DNA of 64,000 nt from Microbacterium sp. LWS13-1.2 (lineage in GTDB: Bacteria > Actinomycetota > Actinomycetes > Actinomycetales > Microbacteriaceae). Each line of letters starts with the position of its first letter. Position 1 is the first letter of the stretch. Shown piece by piece: positions 17,383 to 26,048 of this stretch. The DNA is taken from assembly GCF_040144835.1 (NCBI RefSeq), contig NZ_CP151632.1, forward strand, positions 2,852,001 through 2,916,000, read 5' to 3'. Made by a program: the position numbers and the translations under genes. The notes under the pieces were generated by a model. That model was not told where the DNA came from. It did no database searches and was given only the letters and a program-made list of their open reading frames with translations.

Positions 17383-18468
17383 TCAGTCCTGACGGCCGGC
17401 GACGCCGAGGAAGCGGATGAAGACCGCGATCCAGCCGAAGATCAGCGCGAACACGATGATCTCGAACGCCGTCAGCGAGAAGAAGCCGACCGCGGGGATG
17501 AAGAGGACCACCGAGGCCACCATCGCCGCGAGGAACGCCCACGACGCGACGAAGTAGGTGCGCGGCATCCCGCGAAGGAAGTTCGGCCCGCCGATGAGCA
17601 GGACGAGGAACATCGCCGCCATGCCGGATGCCGAGATGTTGTGCAGCGCGAAATTCACATCGACGGGGAAGATCCCGACGCACGCGAGCATGATGCCCAT
17701 CGCGACGAAGAGCACGGGGACGATGCGTGTGCCGCGCGGATTTTCGAGCACGCCGGCCGCGGCGAGCACGCGCATGTCGTTGGCGATGTAGACCGCGAAG
17801 GTCGTCACGAGCAGGCCCGCAGCGATGAGGGTGCCGTTGAACACCCAGCTCGACAGGTCGTCCTCGAAGGTGCCGAGATGACTGAAGTGGATCGTCCACC
17901 ACCTCGGGTCGGGCGTCGTGACCATGGCTGTCAGTGTGCCGATCGCGATGAACGCGAGCAGCAGCGACGACATGCGCTGCGTCGTCATCGCCGAGACGGA
18001 CAGGAACACGATCCACGTGGTGATGCCGAGGGTGACCGCCATCAGCACGACCGACCAGAACGTCACGAGCGGAAGCCCGATGAAGCCCATCGCGAGCACG
18101 CGATACAGCGCGTACACCGCCACGAACGCGAGCGCCGTGTGGACGATCACCACCGAGACGGTGTTGACGATGTACTTCCACGACGGCAGCGTCTGCCGCC
18201 ACTCCTGCCCCGGCCGGTTCCGCGCACGCCAGTACTCGGTCGTCGATGCAGCCGCTGCGACCACCGCCGCCCCGCACGCCGCCCACACCGCGAACGAGTC
18301 AGCCTGGCCGGCGAGCTGAAGGTCCGGTGCGAACAGCCCGACGAGGAGGCCGTAGATCGCGCCGATCGCGCCGGTGGCGAGACCGGCGTAGACCGCCTGC
18401 GACTCCGCACGGCGCCCGGGTGTCGGTGCGGCTGTCTCAGCCGGCGGCGAGGTGTTCGTGGTGCTCAC
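17383..18468 (-). CDS. DUF998-like polytopic membrane protein, first copy
   Basis: 361 residues with about nine hydrophobic helices. The central motif DPRWWTIHFSHLGT also occurs, as DPTWWHHHFSQLGT, in the protein encoded at 18664-20007, so the two are paralogues. DUF998-type proteins are integral membrane proteins of unknown function. The start MSTTNTSPPAE is followed by a polar lead. The gene is transcribed in the same direction as its paralogue, with the monooxygenase-like gene between them. Confidence 0.8.
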   Translation of the reverse strand: MSTTNTSPPAETAAPTPGRRAESQAVYAGLATGAIGAIYGLLVGLFAPDLQLAGQADSFAVWAACGAAVVAAAASTTEYWRARNRPGQEWRQTLPSWKYIVNTVSVVIVHTALAFVAVYALYRVLAMGFIGLPLVTFWSVVLMAVTLGITTWIVFLSVSAMTTQRMSSLLLAFIAIGTLTAMVTTPDPRWWTIHFSHLGTFEDDLSSWVFNGTLIAAGLLVTTFAVYIANDMRVLAAAGVLENPRGTRIVPVLFVAMGIMLACVGIFPVDVNFALHNISASGMAAMFLVLLIGGPNFLRGMPRTYFVASWAFLAAMVASVVLFIPAVGFFSLTAFEIIVFALIFGWIAVFIRFLGVAGRQD

Positions 18469-18556
18469 GAGGTCAGAATACGACCGCGTCCGGGCGTGCG
18501 GGGCGTTCGCCGCGACACGATCTGGCGACGGTTCCCCCGCTCTCTGCTCGGCTCGC

Positions 18557-19186
18557 TCAGGCGCCGCGCTGCAGCCAGGGGCGCAGCATCCGCGTCACCC
18601 ACGGGAGAACTGCATACGTCATCACCGGGGTGAGCAGCACCGTCGAGAGCAGCACGCGGGCGATCAGCGGCCACTCCGCGAACCCCGGGACGAACCCGAG
18701 GAGCCACGACGCGAGGAGATTCGTGGGGAAGAAGCCGAGCCAGATCGTGACGGCCTGCTTCCAGCGAGGCGGGGCGGACGGGATGGGCTGCTGGACAGGT
18801 CCGGTGGCCGGTGACGTGGCGGTACCCGCGTGCCGCGACTCGACGTGGGTCGCGAACGGAGCGTCGAACCAGCCCTCGATGCCGGTGCGTCGCTCGACCC
18901 TGACCTCGTTCGCGAAAGCGCGGCCGGAATCGAGCCACCACGAACGCTGCGGCGAATCCTCCCATGCCTCGAGGGTTGGGATGTCGCGGAAGCGGTAGAG
19001 CATGTACCAGAGGTCGCTGCCCTCGCCCGCGCGGACCCAGCCGGAGCCGAGGAAGCCCGCGAAGCCGGTCGCGAGATCAGTGCCGGCTTGCATCCAGCTC
19101 GTGGCCTCGGCGGTGCGGGACGGGTCGATGCGTCGTTCGATCGCGACGGTGATGGGGTGGGCCACGGGTTCTGCCATGGCATCCAT
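18557..19186 (-). CDS. Antibiotic biosynthesis monooxygenase (ABM) domain membrane protein
   Basis: About 209 residues. The first half is an ABM-type dimeric ferredoxin-like domain (VAIERRIDPSRTAEATSWMQ, GFLGSGWV, WYMLYRFRDIPTLEAWEDS). The C-terminal 75 residues hold two hydrophobic segments (IWLGFFPTNLLASWLLGF and VLLSTVLLTPVMTYAVLPW). This ABM plus two-helix architecture is common in Actinobacteria, with unknown function. The start is ATG 19186 or 19177 (MAEPVAHP); neither has a strong ribosome site. The upstream DUF998 frame overlaps almost the whole gene. Confidence 0.82.
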   Translation of the reverse strand: MDAMAEPVAHPITVAIERRIDPSRTAEATSWMQAGTDLATGFAGFLGSGWVRAGEGSDLWYMLYRFRDIPTLEAWEDSPQRSWWLDSGRAFANEVRVERRTGIEGWFDAPFATHVESRHAGTATSPATGPVQQPIPSAPPRWKQAVTIWLGFFPTNLLASWLLGFVPGFAEWPLIARVLLSTVLLTPVMTYAVLPWVTRMLRPWLQRGA

Positions 19187-20007
19187 TCTCGGGGCGTCCG
19201 CGCGGCGGCGCGTCGCCGGACGGCCGCGGATGCGGGCGCCTGAGAGAGAGTGCGGGGGAGCGTCAACAGCCAGGCGCCCATGGTGATGAACGCCACGAGC
19301 TCGAACAGCGCCAGTGTGATGAGTCCGGCGGTCAGCACGACCATACCGGCGGCGAGCAGCGTGACGCAGATCGCGGTGGCGCGGCGGAACCGGCGGCTGC
19401 GGCCGGGGATGGCGAGACCGGTGGCGACGGTCGCGAGGAACGACAGGCCCAGGCCGGTCGCGATGAGGTCGTGCATCACGGGACTCACCGGGATCGGCAC
19501 GAGGCCCACGCCGGTGAGGTGCAGGCCGGCTGAGACGATCGATCCGCGGAAGCCGCGCGCCGAGCGACGACGGATGCCGCTGGGCAGCGCGACGACGATG
19601 AACACGCCGTAGGCGGCGAGGAAGAATCCCGAGAAGATCGCGATCGAGTTGAATGTGCGGCCCGAGAAGTCGGAGTGCGTCCCGAGCTGCGAGAAGTGGT
19701 GGTGCCACCACGTCGGGTCGTGGCTGGTGAGCAACGAGAGGAGGACGCCCACGGGGAGTGAGAGCACCGCGAGTCGACCGATGCGGTGCGCGATGAGGGT
19801 ATGTTCGACCGCGGTCGCCGTGATGGATGCGGCGTCCGGTCCCGGCGGGTCGGCGTCATCGGTGATCACCCCCGGCGTGGCGCGCGGCGCAGACGCGGCC
19901 GGCTGGTAGTTCGTGGCGCGCGGGCGCGCCAAGGGGGCGGTGGACACCGTCGCACGAAGCGGCACGACGGGCCCGCTGGTTGCGTCGGAAAGGGTCGTGG
20001 AAGACAT
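18664..20007 (-). CDS. DUF998-like membrane protein, second copy, with out-of-frame run-on end
   Basis: The first roughly 255 residues are a normal polytopic membrane protein: a polar N-terminus, then about six helices, with DPTWWHHHFSQLGT in the second loop. After about LLTLPRTLSQAP the frame continues into the start of the ABM gene and stays open for about 170 codons, giving an Arg/Ser/Pro-rich tail that looks like non-native translation. The original stop has probably been lost or shifted by a small indel or sequencing error. I place the start at MSSTTLSDA (20007). The functional end is likely near 19190. Confidence 0.65.
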   Translation of the reverse strand: MSSTTLSDATSGPVVPLRATVSTAPLARPRATNYQPAASAPRATPGVITDDADPPGPDAASITATAVEHTLIAHRIGRLAVLSLPVGVLLSLLTSHDPTWWHHHFSQLGTHSDFSGRTFNSIAIFSGFFLAAYGVFIVVALPSGIRRRSARGFRGSIVSAGLHLTGVGLVPIPVSPVMHDLIATGLGLSFLATVATGLAIPGRSRRFRRATAICVTLLAAGMVVLTAGLITLALFELVAFITMGAWLLTLPRTLSQAPASAAVRRRAAARTPREWMPWQNPWPTPSPSRSNDASTRPAPPRPRAGCKPALISRPASRASSAPAGSARARAATSGTCSTASATSQPSRHGRIRRSVRGGSIPAALSRTRSGSSDAPASRAGSTLRSRPTSSRGTRVPPRHRPPDLSSSPSRPPRLAGSRPSRSGSASSPRISSRRGSSGSSRGSRSGR

Positions 20008-20280
20008 TCGACTCACGATCGGGTTCTGTTCGACGCGCCCGGATGTCGGACATCCCCCATAGACCCCGACACCGAGGCCCGCCGGCTTTGACGACAAATC
20101 CCCAGTTCAGCGGCGAACCGCTCAGTCAAACAGTATCCCGATCGGCCGAGAAAGCGCTGGCCGGGCTCTGGTTCTGATACGGATCGGTCACGTGGGTGCG
20201 CGGGTACGCTGGTGAGGTCGGCGTGCGCACGGCGCCGCGGCGGTGTCGATGCGACGCCCCGCCGATCCTGGAGGAGCCGG

Positions 20281-22002
20281 ATGCCCAAGAACAAGAAGCC
20301 CGGCGGCGGACGCGCGGCGAAGAACTACGACCCGCGCTACAACCCCAAGAATCGGGCCCCGAGCCAGGGGCGGGACGGGCAGGACGCGAAGCGCCGCCCG
20401 GGCGACTCGTCGTCGGGCAAGCCCGGCAGTCGCAGCGCCGGACACCGGGGATTCCGTGCCGAGGAGCCCTCGACGGACGCGGGGGCCGGTCGCCCCAAGG
20501 GGCGCTGGACCGCCCAGGAGCGGGCCGGCCGCGACGAGGCGCGGGCGATCCGCACCCACGCCCGCGATGACCGCGGGCGCCCGGCTCGCTCGGACGGCGA
20601 CCGTGGGCGGCCGGCGACGGGCGGGCGGTCTTCGGCACCGGGGCGCGATCGCGACGGCGACGGCCGCCGTGGTCGGGATGCTGCCGCCCCCGATTCCGGT
20701 CCACGCCGCGATTCCGGTCCGCGCCGGGATGCCGCGCCACGGCGGGATGCCGCGCCCCGTGGAGGGGCGACGCCCGCACGTCGCGATGTCGTGCACGAGA
20801 AGCTCGACGCCGATGCGATCGCGCCGACCGAGGGCGGAGGCGCCACGTTCGGTGATCTCGGGCTCGGCCAGAACATCGTCAAGGCCATCGCCGACCTGGG
20901 GGCGCAGCATCCGTTCCCCATCCAGGCCGCGACGATCCCCGCGATCCTCGACGGACGCGATGTGCTCGCACGCGGGCGCACCGGCTCGGGCAAGACCATC
21001 GCCTTCGGCGCACCGCTCGTGGAGAGCGTCCTGCGGTCGCAGGCGGGGCAGAAGCGCGAGATCGGCCGGCCACCGCGCGCGCTGATCCTCGCCCCGACGC
21101 GGGAGCTCGCGCTGCAGATCGACGCGACGATCCAGCCGATCGCGCGCAGCGTCGGCCTCTTCACCACGCAGATCTACGGCGGCGTGCCCAAGGCGCGGCA
21201 GCTCGGCGCGCTGAAGAAGGGGATCGACATCGTCATCGGCACGCCGGGCCGCATCGAGGATCTCGTCGAGTCGCGCGCGCTCGACCTGTCGCAGGTGCGC
21301 GTCGCGGCACTCGACGAGGCCGACCACATGTGCGAGCTGGGATTCCTCGAGCCGGTGCAGCGCATCATGCGCCGGACGCCCCGGGACGCCCAGCGGCTGC
21401 TCTTCTCGGCGACGCTCGACGGAGAGGTCTCGGCCCTGGTCGGCGAGTTCCTGACCGACCCCGCGGTGTACGAGGTCGCCGGCGAGACCCAGCGGTCGGG
21501 CACCATCGACCACCGGGTGCTGGTGGTCGACCACCGCGACAAGCGCGAGATCCTGCGGTCCCTCGTGGACCGCGACGGCAAGACGCTCGTGTTCACGCGC
21601 ACGCGTGCGTTCGCCGAGATGCTCGCCGAGCAGTTCGACGAGGCCGGTATCCGCGCGCTGGCGCTGCACGGCGACCTGGACCAGGCCCGCCGTACCCGCA
21701 ACCTCGAGAAGCTCACGTCGGGCCGCATCGACGTGCTCGTGGCGACGGATGTCGCTGCCCGCGGCATCCATGTCGATGACATCGATCTGGTGGTTCAGGC
21801 CGACGCGCCCGACGAGTACAAGACGTACCTGCACCGCTCCGGCCGCACCGGTCGGGCAGGCCGCGCGGGCACGGTCGTCACCCTCGTGACGCGGGCACGA
21901 CGCGATCGCCTCGCCGACCTGCTGGAGCGCGCCGACATCGAGGCGCCGTTCGACGACGTTCGCCCCGGCGACGAGCTGCTGGAGGAACTCGCCGGTCGCT
22001 GA
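20281..22002 (+). CDS. DEAD-box ATP-dependent RNA helicase
   Basis: 573 residues. A 180-residue Arg/Gly/Asp-rich disordered N-terminus precedes a DEAD-box core: FGDLGLGQNIVKAI with the Q-motif region (HPFPIQAATIPAIL), Walker A GRTGSGKT, PTRELALQ, TPGR, DEAD, SAT, then the helicase C domain with ATDVAARGIHV and HRSGRTGRAG. It unwinds RNA, typically in ribosome assembly or cold adaptation. The ATG at 20281 follows GGAGGAG at good spacing; a longer frame starting at 20212 is not supported. The basic head is unusual in that DEAD proteins normally carry such extensions at the C-terminus. Confidence 0.94.
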   Translation: MPKNKKPGGGRAAKNYDPRYNPKNRAPSQGRDGQDAKRRPGDSSSGKPGSRSAGHRGFRAEEPSTDAGAGRPKGRWTAQERAGRDEARAIRTHARDDRGRPARSDGDRGRPATGGRSSAPGRDRDGDGRRGRDAAAPDSGPRRDSGPRRDAAPRRDAAPRGGATPARRDVVHEKLDADAIAPTEGGGATFGDLGLGQNIVKAIADLGAQHPFPIQAATIPAILDGRDVLARGRTGSGKTIAFGAPLVESVLRSQAGQKREIGRPPRALILAPTRELALQIDATIQPIARSVGLFTTQIYGGVPKARQLGALKKGIDIVIGTPGRIEDLVESRALDLSQVRVAALDEADHMCELGFLEPVQRIMRRTPRDAQRLLFSATLDGEVSALVGEFLTDPAVYEVAGETQRSGTIDHRVLVVDHRDKREILRSLVDRDGKTLVFTRTRAFAEMLAEQFDEAGIRALALHGDLDQARRTRNLEKLTSGRIDVLVATDVAARGIHVDDIDLVVQADAPDEYKTYLHRSGRTGRAGRAGTVVTLVTRARRDRLADLLERADIEAPFDDVRPGDELLEELAGR

Positions 22003-22055
22003 CGCCCGGCGCGGCTCGCTCGGCGAGGGGACACGAGTCGTCGAGGTGACCGGGC

Positions 22056-22718
22056 TCAGGCCTCCGGAGCGGCGCCGATCGACGAGACGAGTTCGGGATC
22101 GGCGCCGAGCGCGGTGAGGCGTGCGCGCAGCGCGACCTCCGCGCGGCGGTACGGCTCGGCGCTCGAGTAGAGCAGCGAGCGGGTGTTCGCGGCCTCGAGG
22201 AACGACACCATCTCGAACGTGAGCTGCCGTGCGTCGTCGAGGAGGGGGAGCTCGCCGGCTGCCATCGCGTGCTCGATGCTCACGGTGAGGTAGTCCTCCC
22301 AGTCGCCGGACGCCGCGACGATCGCGTCGCGGACGACGCCGGGTCTGGCATCGAACTCGACGGAGGTCGCGGCGAAGAAGCACCCACCGCTGAAGACGCG
22401 GTCGCGCGAGTACGCCAGCCAGTCCGAGATCAGCGCGCACACGCGAACGAGACCGCGAGGCGTGCGCGCGCGAGCCGGCGCGACCACCCGATCGATGAAC
22501 ACCTCTCGCGCGGCGGCGACGACGGCGAGCTGCAGCTGTTCCTTGGAGCCGAACAGTGTCGCGATGCCGCTCTTGCTGTGCCCCGAGGCATCCGCGAGTC
22601 GCCCGATCGTCAGGCCGTCGAGTCCGTCGACGGTCGCGGTGTCGACCGCGTGCGCGAGCACCGAGCGCCGTGATTCATCGCCCCGGAGGCGACGGCGATC
22701 GACGGGTGCTTGTGCCAT
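22056..22718 (-). CDS. TetR/AcrR family regulator
   Basis: A 220-residue regulator with the HTH at LTIGRLADASGHSKSGIATL and a C-terminal TetR_C-type domain (AAREVFIDRVVAPAR, DWLAYSRDRVFSGGCFFAA). It is divergent from the alpha/beta hydrolase gene, with 70 bp between the starts. That space holds two identical 20-bp direct repeats, so it very likely represses itself and the hydrolase. Confidence 0.92.
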   Translation of the reverse strand: MAQAPVDRRRLRGDESRRSVLAHAVDTATVDGLDGLTIGRLADASGHSKSGIATLFGSKEQLQLAVVAAAREVFIDRVVAPARARTPRGLVRVCALISDWLAYSRDRVFSGGCFFAATSVEFDARPGVVRDAIVAASGDWEDYLTVSIEHAMAAGELPLLDDARQLTFEMVSFLEAANTRSLLYSSAEPYRRAEVALRARLTALGADPELVSSIGAAPEA

Positions 22719-22732
22719 GGCGCCAGGTTACC

Positions 22733-22774
22733 GTACGATCGTTCGTATTCATAAGTACGATCGTTCGTATTCAT
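22733..22774. promoter_or_regulatory. Tandem TetR operators, two identical 20-bp repeats
   Basis: GTACGATCGTTCGTATTCAT occurs at 22733-22752 and again at 22755-22774, a 22-bp step (two DNA turns). Each repeat contains the symmetric TACGA-TCGT-TCGTA. They fill the gap between the divergent TetR and hydrolase genes. Confidence 0.85.
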
Positions 22775-22788
22775 CGGATCGGAGCATC

Positions 22789-23748
22789 ATGAATCTCGCA
22801 CTGACCGCCGCAGGGGTGACCATTCGAGGCGTCGCGGCCGTCTCGCCGGAGTGGGGAGCCAGCCTCGCGATGCCGCTGTTCGGCTCCGTGGCGAAGCCAC
22901 GACCCGTCCGCCCCGACGACGAGGCGACGATGTGGCGCGCCCGCCGCCGCACCGTGCGGATCGCCGGCGTGGATCGCCGCGGCGTCGACATCGACACCTT
23001 TGAGTGGGGCGCTGGCACGCGCACCGTGCTGCTGTCGCACGGCTGGAACGGTCGCGCGAGCCAGTTCACGCCGCTCGTCCGCGAGCTCGTCGCCGGGGGC
23101 TGCCGAGTGGTCGCGTTCGACGCTCCCGCTCACGGCTCGTCGGCCGGCCGCCGCACCTACCTCGTCGATTGGCTCGACGTCTTCTCCGCACTTCAGCAGC
23201 GCTACGGCACCTTCGACGCGATGATCGGGCACTCGTTCGGCGGCCTCGCGACCCTCGTGGGGGTTGCCGGAGGAACGGATGCCGCGCGCGTCGTCACGAT
23301 CGCCGCGCCGGCCGATGCCGACCTGCTGCTGAGCCAGTTCCAGAGCATGCTCCGCTATCCCGAGGCGGTAGCGACACGGATGAGCGCGCGCTTCGCGAGC
23401 CGCTACTTCCCGGGACAATCCGATCCTTTCGCGTGGCTGTCGAGCGTGCGGCGCCCGCTCCCCGCTGACGTGCCGCTGCTCGTCATCCACGACGAAGGCG
23501 ACCGCATGGTGCCGTACGCCGAGGCCGGTCGGATCATGTCGGCGCACGCCGGCGCCCGACTGCTCGCGACGACCGGGCTCGGACACAATCGCATCCTCGT
23601 GGCGGATGCCGTGCTGGACGCCGTCCTCGAGCACGTCGAAGCGCCGTCCGCCGCCCGCACGTCGCCCGTTCCGTCCGGTGCGCGTACAGCCGCGGTCATG
23701 CCGGCAGCCGCGCCCGACGAACTGATCACGGCATCCGTCGCCGCGTAG
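22789..23748 (+). CDS. Alpha/beta hydrolase
   Basis: A 319-residue serine hydrolase. Visible are the oxyanion strand VLLSHGWNGRASQF, the second strand VVAFDAPAHGSS, the nucleophile elbow GHSFGG, the acid region LLVIHDEGDRMVPY, and the His in TTGLGHNRIL. The first 28 residues may form a membrane-associated segment. The substrate is unknown. GGAG precedes the ATG. Control by the divergent TetR through the 22-bp-spaced operators is inferred from position. Confidence 0.92.
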   Translation: MNLALTAAGVTIRGVAAVSPEWGASLAMPLFGSVAKPRPVRPDDEATMWRARRRTVRIAGVDRRGVDIDTFEWGAGTRTVLLSHGWNGRASQFTPLVRELVAGGCRVVAFDAPAHGSSAGRRTYLVDWLDVFSALQQRYGTFDAMIGHSFGGLATLVGVAGGTDAARVVTIAAPADADLLLSQFQSMLRYPEAVATRMSARFASRYFPGQSDPFAWLSSVRRPLPADVPLLVIHDEGDRMVPYAEAGRIMSAHAGARLLATTGLGHNRILVADAVLDAVLEHVEAPSAARTSPVPSGARTAAVMPAAAPDELITASVAA

Positions 23749-23769
23749 CGCGCGAAGCTCTGTGACTGG

Positions 23770-25938
23770 TCAGAACAGGCGAGCCGACGCCTCCGGGCCG
23801 GGAGTGCCGCGCGCAGGTGCCGCGCGCAGCGAGGCGGCCGCCGCGCGTCCTCGCGACGTCGTGACGATCGGCGGGGCGCTGCGCGCGTCCGCGCGATCGG
23901 CCAGGCCTGAGACCGGTGCGCCGCGCGGACTCTCGTCTTCGGCGCTCCCGTCGAGACCATGCACCCGAAGCAGGGGGCGCACGCGCTTGGCGAGCCAGGT
24001 GCGATAGGCCTTCGGAGCCGTGCTCGTCGCGCCCGGATACAGCCCTCGGTAGGACGACACGAGCTCGGGATGCCGCTCCGCGAGCCACTGCAGGAACCAT
24101 TGCTTGGCGCCGGGGCGCAGGTGCAGCGCGCCGTAGACGACGCGGACGGCGCCGGCCTCCTTGATGCGGGTGAGTGCGTGATCGATCGCGGCTATGGAAT
24201 CGGTGAGGTGCGGGATGATCGGCATCAGGAACACGGTGACGCGGAAGCCCGCCTCGGTCGCCGCCCGCACGGTCTCCAGCCGGGCGGTCGCGTTCGGCGT
24301 GCCGGGCTCGATGAGGTGCTGCAGCTCATCGTCGAACACCGCGATCGACATCGCGAGGGTGACGTGCACGTCGGCGGCGGCATCCTTCAGCATGGGGAGG
24401 TCGCGCCGCAGCAGCGTGCCCTTCGTGAGGATCGAGAACGGCGTCCCCGACTCCGTGAGGGCCGAGACGATCCCGGGCATCAGCTTGTACCGCCCCTCGG
24501 CACGCTGATACGGATCGGTGTTGGTGCCGAGCATCACGGGATCGCGCTGCCAGTTGCCGCGTCGCAGCTCTTTCTGCAGCACCTCCGCGACGTTCACCTT
24601 GACCACGACCTGGGTGTCGAAGTCCCGCCCCGCGTCGAGCTCGAGGTACTCGTGCGTCCCCCGGGCGAAGCAGTTGTGACTGATGACGCCGTTCGCGACG
24701 AAGTCCCCCGTCGACGTGGTGATGTCGACCATGTCGACGGTTTCACCGAGATCTTCGATCGAAACGACGCGAAGAGGGGCGTCCGATTTCACGGTGTCTC
24801 CGACGAGGTTCAGCTTGCGCGTGATCGCAGGCCGCGTGAGCTCGAGGAAGCGTCGGCGAGCGGGGAGGCCGCCCAGGAGGCAGATGTCGCGCACGCCATT
24901 CGGCCGCAGAGGTTCCTCCACGAACGCGAAATCGTGCCGCCGCAACGCGCCGGCGATCTCCGCGAGGATCCGCTCATCGGAATTGGAGATGCGCAGTATG
25001 CCGCGACTGCAGCTCCCTTCCGCGTCGAAGATGCCCGCAAGAAAGCCGCGCGACCACTCTGACGACGGTGAGTCCGGCCAGCCGATCAACTCGGTGATGG
25101 CATCGAAGTCGGCCGCTCGGGAGGTGAAGATCGCGTTCACCTCCCGCCGGTGAACCGTCGCAGCGGTGAACATCCGCAGCGTGGTCTTCACTCCGGCAGC
25201 CTCCAGGAAGCCACGCGACCGATCCAGCGCCTCCCCGTCGGCGAGGGCCAGGCGGAACCGGCTCGCAACGTAGGAGCCTCTGCCGGTCGACCGTGGGTAC
25301 GACCTTCTCAGTATCATCGCGTCGCCGCGGATCATTCCGCTGAGGTAGCCCGTGCGATACGCGCCGGTCTCAGTGGAATCCGCGACGACCCCGCCGGTGC
25401 CGAAGCCCATGAGCTTGTTGTTCGTCGTCAGGAACGGTCGCTGCGGTGCGCCGGCAGGTGCCGGACGGACGTACTTCCAACCGCGCTCGGTCAGGAACCG
25501 GTGGTCACCGCTCGCGACCAGCTCGGTGCCGTCGGCGAGCGTCACGCGGTAAGCACGCTTGCGGGTGCTCCACTGCGCCGAGACGGTCGCGCGCACATAT
25601 CGTCGATATGCGCCCTCCCGCCGCGTGCCGATCACCTCATCGCCGGCGCACACGTCGCCGATGCGCTTGCTGAGGCCGTCGCCCATGAGGACCAGCGTGT
25701 CGGGATCCAGGCAGTAGACACATGCATGACTGCAGCCGCGGTAGGGGTTCACGGTCCAGTCGAAGGGCATGGCCGAGGCGCTCGGCACGTGGTTGAGCGC
25801 CGACTTGCAGAGCACCTCGTGGAAGGTGACGCCGGCGAACTCGGGAGTGGTCACCGAGCGCACCAGACCGTTCAGCTGCTCGAGGCCAGGCAGGGCCGCG
25901 GCATCCGCCACACCCAGTTCCTGTCCCTGCCATCGCAT
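23770..25938 (-). CDS. Rv2578c family radical SAM protein interrupted by an intein
   Basis: 722 codons, of which 375 are host protein. The host starts MRWQGQELGVADAAALPGLE, the family beginning. It carries the radical SAM cluster motif as GCSHACVY plus a Cys supplied by splicing (C69, C73, C76), then FARGTHEYLELDAG and the barrel (VMLGTNTDPYQRAEGRY, MPIIPHLTDS). Radical SAM enzymes use a [4Fe-4S] cluster to generate a deoxyadenosyl radical; the reaction of this family is not established. The protein cannot bind its cluster normally until the 347-residue intein is removed. The start has only a weak ribosome site. Confidence 0.93.
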   Translation of the reverse strand: MRWQGQELGVADAAALPGLEQLNGLVRSVTTPEFAGVTFHEVLCKSALNHVPSASAMPFDWTVNPYRGCSHACVYCLDPDTLVLMGDGLSKRIGDVCAGDEVIGTRREGAYRRYVRATVSAQWSTRKRAYRVTLADGTELVASGDHRFLTERGWKYVRPAPAGAPQRPFLTTNNKLMGFGTGGVVADSTETGAYRTGYLSGMIRGDAMILRRSYPRSTGRGSYVASRFRLALADGEALDRSRGFLEAAGVKTTLRMFTAATVHRREVNAIFTSRAADFDAITELIGWPDSPSSEWSRGFLAGIFDAEGSCSRGILRISNSDERILAEIAGALRRHDFAFVEEPLRPNGVRDICLLGGLPARRRFLELTRPAITRKLNLVGDTVKSDAPLRVVSIEDLGETVDMVDITTSTGDFVANGVISHNCFARGTHEYLELDAGRDFDTQVVVKVNVAEVLQKELRRGNWQRDPVMLGTNTDPYQRAEGRYKLMPGIVSALTESGTPFSILTKGTLLRRDLPMLKDAAADVHVTLAMSIAVFDDELQHLIEPGTPNATARLETVRAATEAGFRVTVFLMPIIPHLTDSIAAIDHALTRIKEAGAVRVVYGALHLRPGAKQWFLQWLAERHPELVSSYRGLYPGATSTAPKAYRTWLAKRVRPLLRVHGLDGSAEDESPRGAPVSGLADRADARSAPPIVTTSRGRAAAASLRAAPARGTPGPEASARLF
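24673..25713 (-). mobile_element. LAGLIDADG homing-endonuclease intein in the radical SAM gene
   Basis: A 347-residue intein begins with Cys1 (CLDPDTLVLMGDG) and ends VANGVISHN, followed by the extein CFARG. Block B is SGDHRFLTERGW, and blocks F/G are DMVDITTSTGDF and VISHN. Two LAGLIDADG motifs are present, YLSGMIRGDAMI and FLAGIFDAEGSC, each with an acidic residue, so the homing endonuclease may be active. It sits exactly at the third Cys of the host CxxxCxxC motif; splicing restores that Cys from position +1. Confidence 0.95.
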
Positions 25939-26048
25939 GAATCCATGAGAACAAAGCTTCGAACTTAAGTCAAGGCAGTGATAGCTTCGAGTAGAACATC
26001 GGCGGAGGGATGCCGCCTTGCTGGCCAAATCGCGCCGTCGCGACCAGA

